A stretch of 54,130 bases of DNA from UBA4644 sp964646225 (GCA_964646225.1 CAZYAD010000005.1:1-54130), one strand, 5' to 3'. Positions 41,037 to 49,233 are shown, numbered from the stretch's first letter. Program-made: numbers and translations. Notes: generated by a model from the sequence alone, not told the origin.

Positions 41037-41474
41037 ATGAAAACAGCCATCGTTTATTATTCCAGGCACCACGGCAACACCAAAAAGCTGCTGGAGGCCA
41101 TTGCCCGGACTCATGAGATTCAGCTGATCGACGCCGCCAAGTCCCCCCTCCCCTCTCTGGAGGGCTTCGACCGCATCGGCTTCGCCTCCGGCATCTACTA
41201 CTCGAAATTCCACAAGTCCGTCCTGTCTGCCGCCAGAGACGCCCTGCCCGACGGCAAGGAGGTCTTCTTCCTGTACACCTATGGCGCGAAAAAGGAGGGC
41301 TATACCAAAGCCATCACCGAGGCCGTCCGGCTCCATCAGGCGACCATCCTGGGAGAATACGGCTGCTTCGGCTTCAATACCTTCGGCCCCTTCCGGCTGA
41401 TCGGCGGCATCGCCAAGGGGCACCCCGATGCAGACGAGCTGCAAAAGGCGGTGCGGTTTTACGGGGAGCTGTGA
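41037..41474 (+). CDS. Flavodoxin family protein
   Basis: 145 residues from ATG 41037, 9 nt after AAAGGAG. The FMN phosphate loop is YYSRHHGNTKKLLEAIA (residues 7-23), and FLYTYGAKKEGYTKAI and ILGEYGCFGFNTFGPFR fit the flavin isoalloxazine loops. A soluble one- or two-electron carrier or quinone-reductase-like enzyme. It is the first gene of an operon with the ABC exporter 3 bp downstream, an unexplained pairing. Confidence 0.88.
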   Translation: MKTAIVYYSRHHGNTKKLLEAIARTHEIQLIDAAKSPLPSLEGFDRIGFASGIYYSKFHKSVLSAARDALPDGKEVFFLYTYGAKKEGYTKAITEAVRLHQATILGEYGCFGFNTFGPFRLIGGIAKGHPDADELQKAVRFYGEL

Positions 41475-41477
41475 TCC

Positions 41478-44201
41478 ATGCTCCGACTGAACAGCATCGT
41501 TAAGACCTATTCCACCGGCGCCTTTACCCAAAACGCCCTCAACGGCGTCAGCCTCAGCTTCCGCGAAAGCGAGTTCGTGGCCATTCTCGGCCCCAGCGGC
41601 TCCGGCAAGACCACTCTGCTCAATCTCATCGGCGGCCTGGACCGGTACACCAGCGGCGACCTGATCATCAACGGCGTTTCCACAAAGGAATACCGGGATG
41701 CGGACTGGGACTGTTACCGCAACAATTCCATCGGCTTTGTGTTCCAGAGCTACAACCTCATCCCCCACCAGACCGTGCTGGCCAATGTGGAAATGGCGCT
41801 GACCCTGGCGGGGGTCTCCCGCAGGGAGCGGCGGCAACGGGCCGCTTCCGTCCTGAAAAAGGTGGGGCTGGGGGAGCATCTGTACAAAAAGCCCAACCAG
41901 CTTTCCGGCGGCCAGATGCAGCGGGTGGCCATCGCCAGGGCGCTGATCAATAACCCGGATATCCTGCTGGCCGATGAGCCCACCGGCGCACTGGACAGCG
42001 AGACCAGCGTCCAGATCATGGAGCTGCTCAAGGAGATCGCCAAGGATAAGCTGGTCATCATGGTCACTCACAACCCCGAGCTGGCGGAGCTTTACGCCAC
42101 CCGCATCGTGCGGCTGAAGGACGGCCGGATCACAGACGATTCCAACCCCTGCTCCGACACCGACAGCCCGGGCACCCCGGGGAAGCCGCGGCGGGTCTCC
42201 ATGTCCTTTTTCACCGCCCTTTCCCTCTCCTTCAACAACCTGCGTACCAAAAAGGGCCGCACCCTGCTGACCGCCTTTGCCGGCTCCATCGGCATCATCG
42301 GGATCGCCCTGATCCTGGCCCTGTCCACCGGCATGAGCGCCTATATCACCGATGTGCAGAAGGAGACCATGTCCTCCTACCCCATCACCATCAGCTCCCG
42401 GGCCATCGATATTTCCGGCATCATGGGTGTCCGGGGCGAGATGATCGGTGCGATGCGTGACGAGCAGGACGCCCAGTCCCCCCGGGAGGGTGTCTGGGCG
42501 GATTATCTGGATCTCCGAACCAGCCAGATGGCCGCCACCAGCATCGTGGAAAACGACCTGACCGCCTTCAAGCAGTATCTGGACGACCCGGACAGCGAGA
42601 TCCGGCAGTATCTGGGGGAAAACGGCATCGTTTACACCTATGATGTGAAGTTCAGCGTGTACTCCCATGATGCCGACGGCCAGCTGGTGAACAGCGATGC
42701 CGACGCCGAGGGCTCCTCGGGCCTCACCCGGAACATGGGGATGCTGAACCGGGTCGGCAGCATGACCGGCAGCGGCGCCGGGGCCTCCCATTTCTCCGAG
42801 CTGATGCCCGGGGCCGACGGCGCCGCCGTCAGTCCCCTCATCACGGACAGCTACCGGCTCCTTTACGGCAGCTGGCCGCAGGCCTACAACGAGGTTCTGC
42901 TGGTGCTGGACGCCAACAACCGCATGGACGCCGGGACGCTGTATCAGCTGGGCCTGATCACCAGGGAGCGGTATGACAGCATTGTGGCCGATATCCGGGA
43001 GGACGGGGAGGCTGAGGAGCTGTGCCTCTCCTACCGGGAGGTCTGTCAGCATTCCTTCTATCTGGTGGCCGCCTGTGACCGGTACGAGGAGACCGAAAAC
43101 GGCACCTTTGCTTATCTGGAGGATACCGTCCTGAACGACGGGGCCCTTCTGGAGAATGCCGTGGAGCTCACCGTCACCGGTGTGGTGCGCCCCCTGGAGG
43201 ACGCGGCCAACGCCGGGATCACCACCGCCGTGGCCTATACCTCCGCCCTCACCGACCACATCATCGCCCACACCAACGAAAGCGCGGTGGTTCTGGCCCA
43301 GGAGGCCAGTCCGGACATCAATGTGCTCACCGGGATGCGGTTCGAATCGGGCAGTGATGCCTCCAGAGCGGCCGACGCCCGGGACTATCTCTCCAGTCTG
43401 GGTATTTCGGAAAAGGCCTCCTTCTATCAGCTAATGGCCTATTATTCCGGCACAGCCGCCGGTGCAGCCGCTGCGGATCCCATCCCCACCGATGAGACCC
43501 AGATGGCCCGGGCGCTGGATCTGTGGCTGGCAAACGACCCCAGCGAGGAACTGCTGCTGAAGGTCTATGACCAGTATCTGGCAGGCTCCACCTGCGAGGA
43601 CAATCTGGATGCCTTTGGAAAGGTCAGCTACGACGCGCCGGCCTCCATCAGCATCTATACCGACACCTTCGAGAGCAAGGACAGCATCGCGGCGTGCATC
43701 ACCCACTACAACGAGGGTGCCGGAGAGGATGCCCGGATCACCTATACCGACTATGTGGCCCTGCTGACCGCCTCCCTCACCACCATCATTGATGGCATTT
43801 CCTATGTGTTGGTGGCGTTTGTCAGCATTTCGCTGATGGTCTCCTGCATCATGATCGGCATCATCACCCATATTTCGGTGATGGAGCGCACCAAGGAGAT
43901 CGGCATCCTGCGGGCGCTGGGCGCTTCCCGGCGCAATATCTCCCAGGTGTTCAATGCCGAGACCTTCATCATCGGCTGCTGCGCGGGCCTGCTGGGCATC
44001 GGCGTGTCACGGCTGGCTCTGTTCCCCGTCAATTCCATCATCGAGCGTCTCAGCGGCCTGACCGGGCTGGAGGCCCAGCTTCCGGCCAGCTCCTCTCTGA
44101 TCCTGATCGGCATCAGCATCGTCATCACCATCCTGGGCGGTCTGCTTCCCGCCAGAAAGGCCGCCCGCCAGGACCCCGTGATCGCCCTCCGCACCGAATA
44201 A
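41478..44201 (+). CDS. MacB-like ABC transporter, fused ATPase-permease
   Basis: 907 residues. ATPase at 1-225: Walker A GPSGSGKTTLLNLIGG, Q-loop FVFQSYNLIPHQTVLANVEM, signature LSGGQMQRVAIARALI, Walker B ILLADEPTGALDS. One membrane helix follows (about 265-290), an extracytoplasmic domain of about 470 residues, then three helices with the FtsX-type sequence MERTKEIGILRALGASRRNI. This is MacB topology on one chain, but the external domain is more than twice the usual size. Mechanotransmitting ABC proteins export peptides or protect against antimicrobial peptides. The neighbouring short-loop kinase supports such a role; the substrate is unknown. Confidence 0.9.
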   Translation: MLRLNSIVKTYSTGAFTQNALNGVSLSFRESEFVAILGPSGSGKTTLLNLIGGLDRYTSGDLIINGVSTKEYRDADWDCYRNNSIGFVFQSYNLIPHQTVLANVEMALTLAGVSRRERRQRAASVLKKVGLGEHLYKKPNQLSGGQMQRVAIARALINNPDILLADEPTGALDSETSVQIMELLKEIAKDKLVIMVTHNPELAELYATRIVRLKDGRITDDSNPCSDTDSPGTPGKPRRVSMSFFTALSLSFNNLRTKKGRTLLTAFAGSIGIIGIALILALSTGMSAYITDVQKETMSSYPITISSRAIDISGIMGVRGEMIGAMRDEQDAQSPREGVWADYLDLRTSQMAATSIVENDLTAFKQYLDDPDSEIRQYLGENGIVYTYDVKFSVYSHDADGQLVNSDADAEGSSGLTRNMGMLNRVGSMTGSGAGASHFSELMPGADGAAVSPLITDSYRLLYGSWPQAYNEVLLVLDANNRMDAGTLYQLGLITRERYDSIVADIREDGEAEELCLSYREVCQHSFYLVAACDRYEETENGTFAYLEDTVLNDGALLENAVELTVTGVVRPLEDAANAGITTAVAYTSALTDHIIAHTNESAVVLAQEASPDINVLTGMRFESGSDASRAADARDYLSSLGISEKASFYQLMAYYSGTAAGAAAADPIPTDETQMARALDLWLANDPSEELLLKVYDQYLAGSTCEDNLDAFGKVSYDAPASISIYTDTFESKDSIAACITHYNEGAGEDARITYTDYVALLTASLTTIIDGISYVLVAFVSISLMVSCIMIGIITHISVMERTKEIGILRALGASRRNISQVFNAETFIIGCCAGLLGIGVSRLALFPVNSIIERLSGLTGLEAQLPASSSLILIGISIVITILGGLLPARKAARQDPVIALRTE

Positions 44202-44223
44202 AATCCCATCCAAATACACAACA

Positions 44224-44253
44224 GCAGGCGTGCATGTTTCCATGCACGCCTGC
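44224..44253. repeat. 30-nt perfect hairpin, copy 1
   Basis: 13-bp stem (44224-44236 / 44241-44253) around TTTC, 22 bp past the ABC transporter stop. The inner 28 nt are identical to copy 2 at 44451-44480; the outermost pair is G-C here and A-T there. No U-run follows, so if it terminates the ABC transcript it is atypical. Confidence 0.85.
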
Positions 44254-44259
44254 TTGCAA

Positions 44260-44294
44260 CTGTCAAAGAACCACTTTGCTGGGTTCTTTGACAG
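44260..44294. other. 13-bp perfect hairpin with 9-nt loop
   Basis: Arms CTGTCAAAGAACC (44260-44272) and GGTTCTTTGACAG (44282-44294). It directly follows hairpin copy 1. No T tract follows. Unrelated in sequence to the flanking copies. The whole 303-bp gap 44202-44504 between convergent genes is built of three long hairpins with no convincing gene. Confidence 0.75.
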
Positions 44295-44450
44295 CTTTGG
44301 ATCCTGCCTGCGGGCCGGAGTCGCCGATTTTCTGCGGAAAATCCGGCGGGTCGAGGTGTTTTTGACCATGATCACACAGATCACGGCCAAAAACGAATCA
44401 GGAAGCAAAGCAGACTGACCGTCCGCTTTGCCTCTTCTGACAAGCGGAAA

Positions 44451-44480
44451 CAGGCGTGCATGTTTCCATGCACGCCTGTT
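44451..44480. repeat. 30-nt perfect hairpin, copy 2
   Basis: 13-bp stem (44451-44463 / 44468-44480) around TTTC, extendable by one A-T pair, 24 bp beyond the stop of the DUF47 gene. The inner 28 nt equal copy 1. On the minus strand GTTTCC follows, a poor U-run. It may end the ATPase-pit-DUF47 transcript. Confidence 0.85.
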
Positions 44481-44504
44481 GTTTCATGCCGCCTGACCGT
44501 GGGA

Positions 44505-45125
44505 TCAGGTGTTCTTGATCACGACCTGCTCGATCACATCTGCAGCGTGCTCACACAGATCACAGCAATTCTCCAGCCCCTCGTAAACCGCCTTGGCGCC
44601 CAGCAGCGCCTTTCCGTCGCCATCGGAGCCGAACAGCGTATAAATGGCCTCCATATACACGCCGTCGGCCTCAATCTCGATGTCGTTCACCCGAATCAGC
44701 AGCTCTCTCAGCTTTTCGGGCTTTTTGAAGTTTTTCAGCTCTGTCACAGCGGCGTGAAGTGCGCTGACACAGCGCTGGACCACGCGGGAGAGGTCGGCCG
44801 TCCGCTGGGGGAGCACATCAATATGATACATATACAGATCCAGGATCACCTCGTCCAGGGCGTCGGTGATATCGTCCACGATCTGCACCAGCCGGAGGAT
44901 ATCCTCCTGATCAATGGGCGTGATAAACTCGGTGGAAAGCTTTTTCAGAATGTCGTGGTGTACCTCGTCCGCCAGATGCTCGATCTCATGCATCTGCGTG
45001 CGATAGGAGTTCACCTGCTCCGCCTGAAATTTGCAGATAATCTCCTCCAGCAGATTGGAGGCCTCGACGCAATAGGCGGATTGCTTCTGCAGCAGTTCAA
45101 AATAATCATTACCCTTTTTAGCCAT
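44505..45125 (-). CDS. DUF47/PhoU-like accessory protein of the Pit transporter
   Basis: 206 residues from ATG 45125 (9 nt after AAGGAG; the ATG at 45134 touches the site). All-helical with paired acidic motifs typical of PhoU/DUF47: HEIEHLADEVHHDILKKLST, LRLVQIVDDITDALDEVILD, IRVNDIEIEADGVYMEAIY, which bind metal clusters. DUF47 proteins are encoded with Pit permeases and appear to control phosphate uptake. It ends the operon, 13 bp after pit. Confidence 0.9.
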   Translation of the reverse strand: MAKKGNDYFELLQKQSAYCVEASNLLEEIICKFQAEQVNSYRTQMHEIEHLADEVHHDILKKLSTEFITPIDQEDILRLVQIVDDITDALDEVILDLYMYHIDVLPQRTADLSRVVQRCVSALHAAVTELKNFKKPEKLRELLIRVNDIEIEADGVYMEAIYTLFGSDGDGKALLGAKAVYEGLENCCDLCEHAADVIEQVVIKNT

Positions 45126-45138
45126 GCTCGTCATCTCC

Positions 45139-46188
45139 TTATGCGAAAATCAATAAAAACAGTTTTGCCATGCCAAAGCCCAGCAGACCGCAGCCGGGGA
45201 AGGTGCAGACCCAGGTCAGCACCAGCTCCCGGACGACGCTCCAGTTCACATTGCTGACCCGCCGGGCCGCGCCCACGCCCATGATTGCGGTGGTCTTGGT
45301 GTGGGTCGTGCTCACCGGGATGCCTGTCAGGCTGGAAAGCAGCAGACAGACGGTGGCGGAAAGATCCGCCGCAAACCCCTGATAGGGCTTCAGCTTGACC
45401 ATATCCATGCCCACCGACTTGATGATGCGGTAGCCACCGATGGAGGTGCCAAGCCCCATCACCGCAGAGCAGAGGATCATCAGCCACAGCGGCACCACAA
45501 AGCTGCTGGCCTCTGCCTGGCCGCCCGAAAAGGCCGCCCCCAGCAAAAAGATCGCCATGAATTTCTGCCCGTCCTGCGCACCGTGCATAAAGGCCATTGC
45601 CGCACCGCCGGAAACCTGCGCCCAGGAAAAGAAGCGTTCGCATTTCAGCCGGTTGCGGTTGCGGAAGCAGAGCACCGTCAGCCGGGAGGACAGAAAGCCC
45701 AGAACAAATCCCAGCAGCGTGGACAGGAAGATTCCGTAAACGACCTTGATCCACTCCGCGCCGTTGATGCCGGAAAAGCTGTTCTGGATGGCCACCGCAG
45801 CGCCGGAAATGCCGGCGATCAGCGCGTGGCTCTCGCTGGTGGGGATGCCGAAATACCACGCCGCCGTCGCCCAGATCACGATGGCCGCCATTGCGGCGCA
45901 CAGGGCGATGAGGGCAAGCTTGGAGTCGCCTCCAAAGTCCACCATGTTGTAAATGGTAAAGGCCACCGAGCTGTTGATGGTAGTCATCACCAGCACGCCC
46001 AGGAAGTTAAAGATCGCCGCCATAATAATAGCCGTGCGCACGCCGATGGCCCTCGTGGAAACGCAGGTGGCAATGGCGTTGGGCGCGTCCGTCCAGCCGT
46101 TGACCAGGATCACCCCCAGCGTCAGCACGGTGGAAACCAGCAGCATGGGGTTGGCCTGCATCTGCTGCAAAAAGTCAAGCATACTCAT
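45139..46188 (-). CDS. pit: Pit-family inorganic phosphate transporter
   Basis: 349 residues, about ten membrane helices in two inverted PiT repeats: GWTDAPNAIATCVSTRAIG in the first and FMHGAQDGQKFMAIFLLGAA with PVSTTHTKTTAIMGVGAARR in the second. The first repeat has WTD where many members have ND. Low-affinity uptake of metal-phosphate (MeHPO4) driven by protons. It lies 27 bp after the P-type ATPase with its own GGAG site and no promoter, so it shares the ATPase's riboswitch-controlled transcript. Confidence 0.92.
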   Translation of the reverse strand: MSMLDFLQQMQANPMLLVSTVLTLGVILVNGWTDAPNAIATCVSTRAIGVRTAIIMAAIFNFLGVLVMTTINSSVAFTIYNMVDFGGDSKLALIALCAAMAAIVIWATAAWYFGIPTSESHALIAGISGAAVAIQNSFSGINGAEWIKVVYGIFLSTLLGFVLGFLSSRLTVLCFRNRNRLKCERFFSWAQVSGGAAMAFMHGAQDGQKFMAIFLLGAAFSGGQAEASSFVVPLWLMILCSAVMGLGTSIGGYRIIKSVGMDMVKLKPYQGFAADLSATVCLLLSSLTGIPVSTTHTKTTAIMGVGAARRVSNVNWSVVRELVLTWVCTFPGCGLLGFGMAKLFLLIFA

Positions 46189-46215
46189 CCAATCATCTCT
46201 CCTTTGCGGTCGGGG

Positions 46216-48876
46216 TTATCTGGCCGCCCTGCGCTGAAACAGCTTCACCGTTTCCACCACCGGGATGACCAGGATGGCCAGCGCCATGGCAATGGCATAC
46301 TCCGCAAGGCCGATGGGGGTAAAGCCGAAGGCATTCGCCAGGAAGGGGATCTCCAGCACGGCAGTGGTCAGCAGCAGCGAGCCGGCCATCGCCATCCACA
46401 GGATCCGGTTGTGAGATTTCAGACGGAAGATGGACTTGCGCTGAGAGCGCAGGTTAAAGGAATGGAAGATCTCGCACATGCTCATGGTCAGGAAGGCCAT
46501 GGTCATGCCGTGATCCGAGCTGCCGGAGGGCATGGCGAAGTGCCCCACCTCAAAGGAGTTGCCGATGATATAGGAAACGATGGTCAGCGCCGTGACCAGA
46601 ACGCCCTGATAGGCGATATCGCCAAGGAGACCGCCGGCAAACACGCCGTCCTGGGAGCTGCGGGGCGGGCGGTTCATGGTGTCGGGCTCGGCCTCCTCCA
46701 TGCCCAGCGCCAGCGCCGGGAAACAGTCTGTTACCAGATTGATAAACAGCAGATGCACGGGATTCAGCAGGCTAAAACCCATGAGGGTGGCGCAGAACAC
46801 GCCCAGCACCTCGCTCATGTTGGAGGCCAGCAGGAACTGGATGGCCTTACGGATATTGTCGTAAATGCGGCGTCCCTCGCCCACGGCGGAAACGATGGTG
46901 GCAAAGTTATCGTCAGCCAGCACCATGTCCGCCACATTCTTGGTAACATCCGTGCCGGTGATGCCCATGCCCACGCCGATGTCAGCCGCCTTGATGGAGG
47001 GGGCGTCGTTGACGCCGTCGCCGGTCATGGCGGTGATAGCGCCCAGGGACTTCCAGGCGTTGACGATGCGGGTTTTGTGTTCCGGCTGGACTCTGGCGTA
47101 AACGCCGTATTTCTGCACGGTCTCGGCCAGCCTGTCGTCCGGGATATCCTCCAGTTCCGCGCCGGTGATGGCCTGAGAGGCATCGGTGATGATGCCCAGT
47201 TCCTTCGCGATGGCAACCGCCGTATCCTTGTGGTCGCCGGTGATCATCACCGCACGGATTCCGGCATTGCGGCACTCCTCAATGGCTGCCCTTACCTCCG
47301 GCCGGACGGGGTCGATCATGCCGGTAAGGCCCAGGAAGATCAGGTCATGCTCCAGATATTCCGGGGTGTTTTCGGCAGGCCGCACGCTCCAGTCCCGGCA
47401 GGCCGCTGCCAGCACCCGGAGGGCCTGATCGGCCATGCTCTTGTTTTCGGTCATGATCCGGTGACGCACCTCATCGGTGAGGGGCAGCACCTTGCCGTCC
47501 TCCAGATAGGAGGTGCAGCGGGACAGCACCACGTCCGGGCCGCCCTTGGTATACTGGACAAAGGCGTCGCCGCAGGCGTGGATGGTGGACATCATCTTTC
47601 TGCCGGAATCAAAGGGAGCCTCGTCCACCCGGGGGGTGGCCTTTTCCAGCGCCTGCTTTTTCAGGCCAAGCGACCAGGCAAAGTTCACCAGCGCGCATTC
47701 GGTGGGCTCGCCCTCCGCCTGATTTTCGTCGTTCAGGTCAGCGTCGGAGCAGAGGGCCATAGCCGTGGCCACCTGCACGGCGTCTCCGGTATGGGAGACC
47801 ACCGTCATTTTGTTCTGGGTCAGGGTTCCGGTCTTGTCAGAGCAGATGACCTGGGTGCAGCCCAGGGTCTCCACGGCGGTGAGGCGGCGGATCACGGCGT
47901 TGCGCTTGGACATTTTGGTCACACCGATGGACAGCACCACGGTGACCACCGTAGCCAGTCCCTCGGGGATGGCGGCCACCGCCAGCGAGACCGCCACCAT
48001 AAAGGTCTCCAGAATCACGGTCAGAGCATGGCCCTCCACCGCCAGCTCACCCCGGGCCATAAAGAGATTGAACAGGAAGATGAACACGCAGATGCCCAGC
48101 ACCATTTTGGAAAGCAGCGTTCCCAGCTCATCCAGCTTTCTCTGCAAAGGCGTCTGCTCCTCCGCCGTGGCGGAAAGTGCCCCGGCGATCTTACCCATTT
48201 CGGTCTCCATGCCGGTGGCGGTGATGACCGCCTTGCCGCGACCGTAAACCACGGTGGAGCCCATGTAGCACATATTTTTCCGGTCGCCCAGCGGAATGTC
48301 GTCCTGTCCGCTCACGGCGCCCAGCGTCTCCAGCACCTTGTTCACAGGGACGGACTCGCCGGTCAGGGCGGCCTCCTCGATTTTCAGCGACGCGTTTTCC
48401 AGGATGCGCCCATCGGCAGGCACGGCGTCACCGGCCTCCAGCAGCACCACATCGCCGGGAACCAGCTCTGTGGAGTGCAGGATGGTCAGCTTTCCGTCCC
48501 GCAGCACCTTGCAGGTGGCGGCGGTCATGGTCTGCAAGGCCTCGATGGCGGCCTCGGCCTTGCTCTCCTGCAAAACGCCCAGAATGGCGTTCAGCAGAAC
48601 GACGGCCAGAATGATGATGACCTCGGCCCATTCGCTTTCTCCGGCCAGCATCCCGGTGAGGGCGCTGACACCGGCGGCGATCAGCAGGATCACCAGCATG
48701 GGATCCTTCAGCTGCTGGAAAAACCGCCGGAGCAGACCGGGTTTTTCCGCTTCCTTCAGCTTATTGGGGCCGTATTTGTCCATTCGCTGCCGGGCCTCGG
48801 CGGCAGAAAGTCCCTCCGGAGAGGAGGCCAGATCCCGCAGCACCTCCTGCACAGATTGCTTGTACGCTTGTTTCAT
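46216..48876 (-). CDS. P-type cation ATPase (Ca2+/Mn2+ type, P2A)
   Basis: 886 residues from ATG 48876, after AAGGAG; the frame continues upstream into the leader terminator and is not coding there. Actuator TGES (172-175), M4 PEGL (304-307), phosphorylation Asp347 in ICSDKTGTLTQNKMT, hinge MTGDGVNDAPSIKAADIGVG, M6 NLVTD. PEGL and NLVTD are the SERCA/PMR1 site-II ligands, so Ca2+ or Mn2+ is the expected cargo, pumped out of the cell. The manganese-type riboswitch upstream favours Mn2+ efflux as a physiological role. First gene of a three-gene operon with pit and DUF47. Confidence 0.93.
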   Translation of the reverse strand: MKQAYKQSVQEVLRDLASSPEGLSAAEARQRMDKYGPNKLKEAEKPGLLRRFFQQLKDPMLVILLIAAGVSALTGMLAGESEWAEVIIILAVVLLNAILGVLQESKAEAAIEALQTMTAATCKVLRDGKLTILHSTELVPGDVVLLEAGDAVPADGRILENASLKIEEAALTGESVPVNKVLETLGAVSGQDDIPLGDRKNMCYMGSTVVYGRGKAVITATGMETEMGKIAGALSATAEEQTPLQRKLDELGTLLSKMVLGICVFIFLFNLFMARGELAVEGHALTVILETFMVAVSLAVAAIPEGLATVVTVVLSIGVTKMSKRNAVIRRLTAVETLGCTQVICSDKTGTLTQNKMTVVSHTGDAVQVATAMALCSDADLNDENQAEGEPTECALVNFAWSLGLKKQALEKATPRVDEAPFDSGRKMMSTIHACGDAFVQYTKGGPDVVLSRCTSYLEDGKVLPLTDEVRHRIMTENKSMADQALRVLAAACRDWSVRPAENTPEYLEHDLIFLGLTGMIDPVRPEVRAAIEECRNAGIRAVMITGDHKDTAVAIAKELGIITDASQAITGAELEDIPDDRLAETVQKYGVYARVQPEHKTRIVNAWKSLGAITAMTGDGVNDAPSIKAADIGVGMGITGTDVTKNVADMVLADDNFATIVSAVGEGRRIYDNIRKAIQFLLASNMSEVLGVFCATLMGFSLLNPVHLLFINLVTDCFPALALGMEEAEPDTMNRPPRSSQDGVFAGGLLGDIAYQGVLVTALTIVSYIIGNSFEVGHFAMPSGSSDHGMTMAFLTMSMCEIFHSFNLRSQRKSIFRLKSHNRILWMAMAGSLLLTTAVLEIPFLANAFGFTPIGLAEYAIAMALAILVIPVVETVKLFQRRAAR

Positions 48877-48926
48877 TCCATCATGACTCCTTTTCTGATC
48901 AGCATTTTGATCGGTGCTGCAGGCAT

Positions 48927-48964
48927 AAAAAAAGGCCCATGCACACACCAACAGGTTGTACATG
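48927..48964 (-). terminator. Leader terminator (expression platform) before the P-type ATPase
   Basis: On the minus strand: 5-prime arm CATGTACAACC (48954-48964), loop TGTT, 3-prime arm GGTGTGTGCATG (48938-48949; one bulged G and one G-U pair), GGCC, then seven T (48927-48933). It lies 50 nt before the ATPase start. The first arm overlaps the 3-prime strand of riboswitch helix P1 (CTCA, 48963-48966), so the two structures compete. Confidence 0.85.
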
Positions 48965-49050
48965 AGTCTCATTCTTTATAAGCATCCCGGGCCAAAAGAC
49001 CGTTTTGACGGGCATGCTTCGCATCTGCTTTGCGGAATTACTCCCTCAAT
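48963..49050 (-). promoter_or_regulatory. yybP-ykoY-type manganese riboswitch
   Basis: Minus-strand leader with P1 TGAG/CTCA, the conserved purine-rich GGAGTA after its 5-prime strand and GAGA before its 3-prime strand, P2 ATTC/GAAT, a long helix AAGCAT(G)CCCG / CGGGATGCTT and the conserved CGTCAA, capped by CAAAA-CGGTC-TTTTG. This is the layout of the yybP-ykoY (Mn2+) class. Bound Mn2+ stabilises P1, which would block the terminator at 48927-48964 and turn the ATPase-pit-DUF47 operon on. Identification is by eye, without a covariance search. Confidence 0.75.
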
Positions 49051-49058
49051 ACGGCTTC

Positions 49059-49087
49059 AGTATAACACAAGCCTGCCCTCGAATCAA
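49059..49087 (-). promoter_or_regulatory. Promoter of the P-type ATPase-pit-DUF47 operon
   Basis: Minus-strand TTGATT (49082-49087), 17-bp spacer, TATACT (49059-49064). The predicted start near 49052 places the riboswitch at the very 5-prime end of the RNA. Confidence 0.8.
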
Positions 49088-49154
49088 GGCTTTGCTGCGG
49101 CATTTCAGGTTAAAGTTGGGTTAAATTTCTGTAAGAATCCCGCCACTTGTGAGT

Positions 49155-49217
49155 GCCGTCGGCCCTGCGCCCCGCAGGGCTGAGAAAGCTAGAAAACAGA
49201 GCCGAGCTGACGAAAAA
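49155..49217 (+). repeat. Intergenic hairpin-box element, copy B
   Basis: GCCGTCG, then GCCCTGCG / CGCAGGGC stem (49162-49169 / 49173-49180), then box 49176-49212, matching copy A (37217-37253) at 30 of 37 positions. Stem sequences differ completely between copies while position is kept. It lies between the ATPase promoter and the GATase terminator, inside the 387-bp gap 48877-49263. Confidence 0.6.
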
Positions 49218-49233
49218 AGAAAGCCCCCGTATG

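Noticed and set aside
40998..43271. 757-codon minus-strand open frame antisense to the flavodoxin and ABC genes
   Set aside because: Gly/Val/His-rich shadow frame; the sense strand carries full ABC motifs.
44007..44418. Small frames on both strands across the three-hairpin gap
   Set aside because: They are made largely of the palindromic repeats, extend into the ABC gene on one side, and lack ribosome binding sites.
45301..48981. 1226-codon plus-strand open frame antisense to pit and the P-type ATPase
   Set aside because: Same GC-driven artefact; His/Gly/Gln-rich translation without motifs, and both sense genes are unmistakable.
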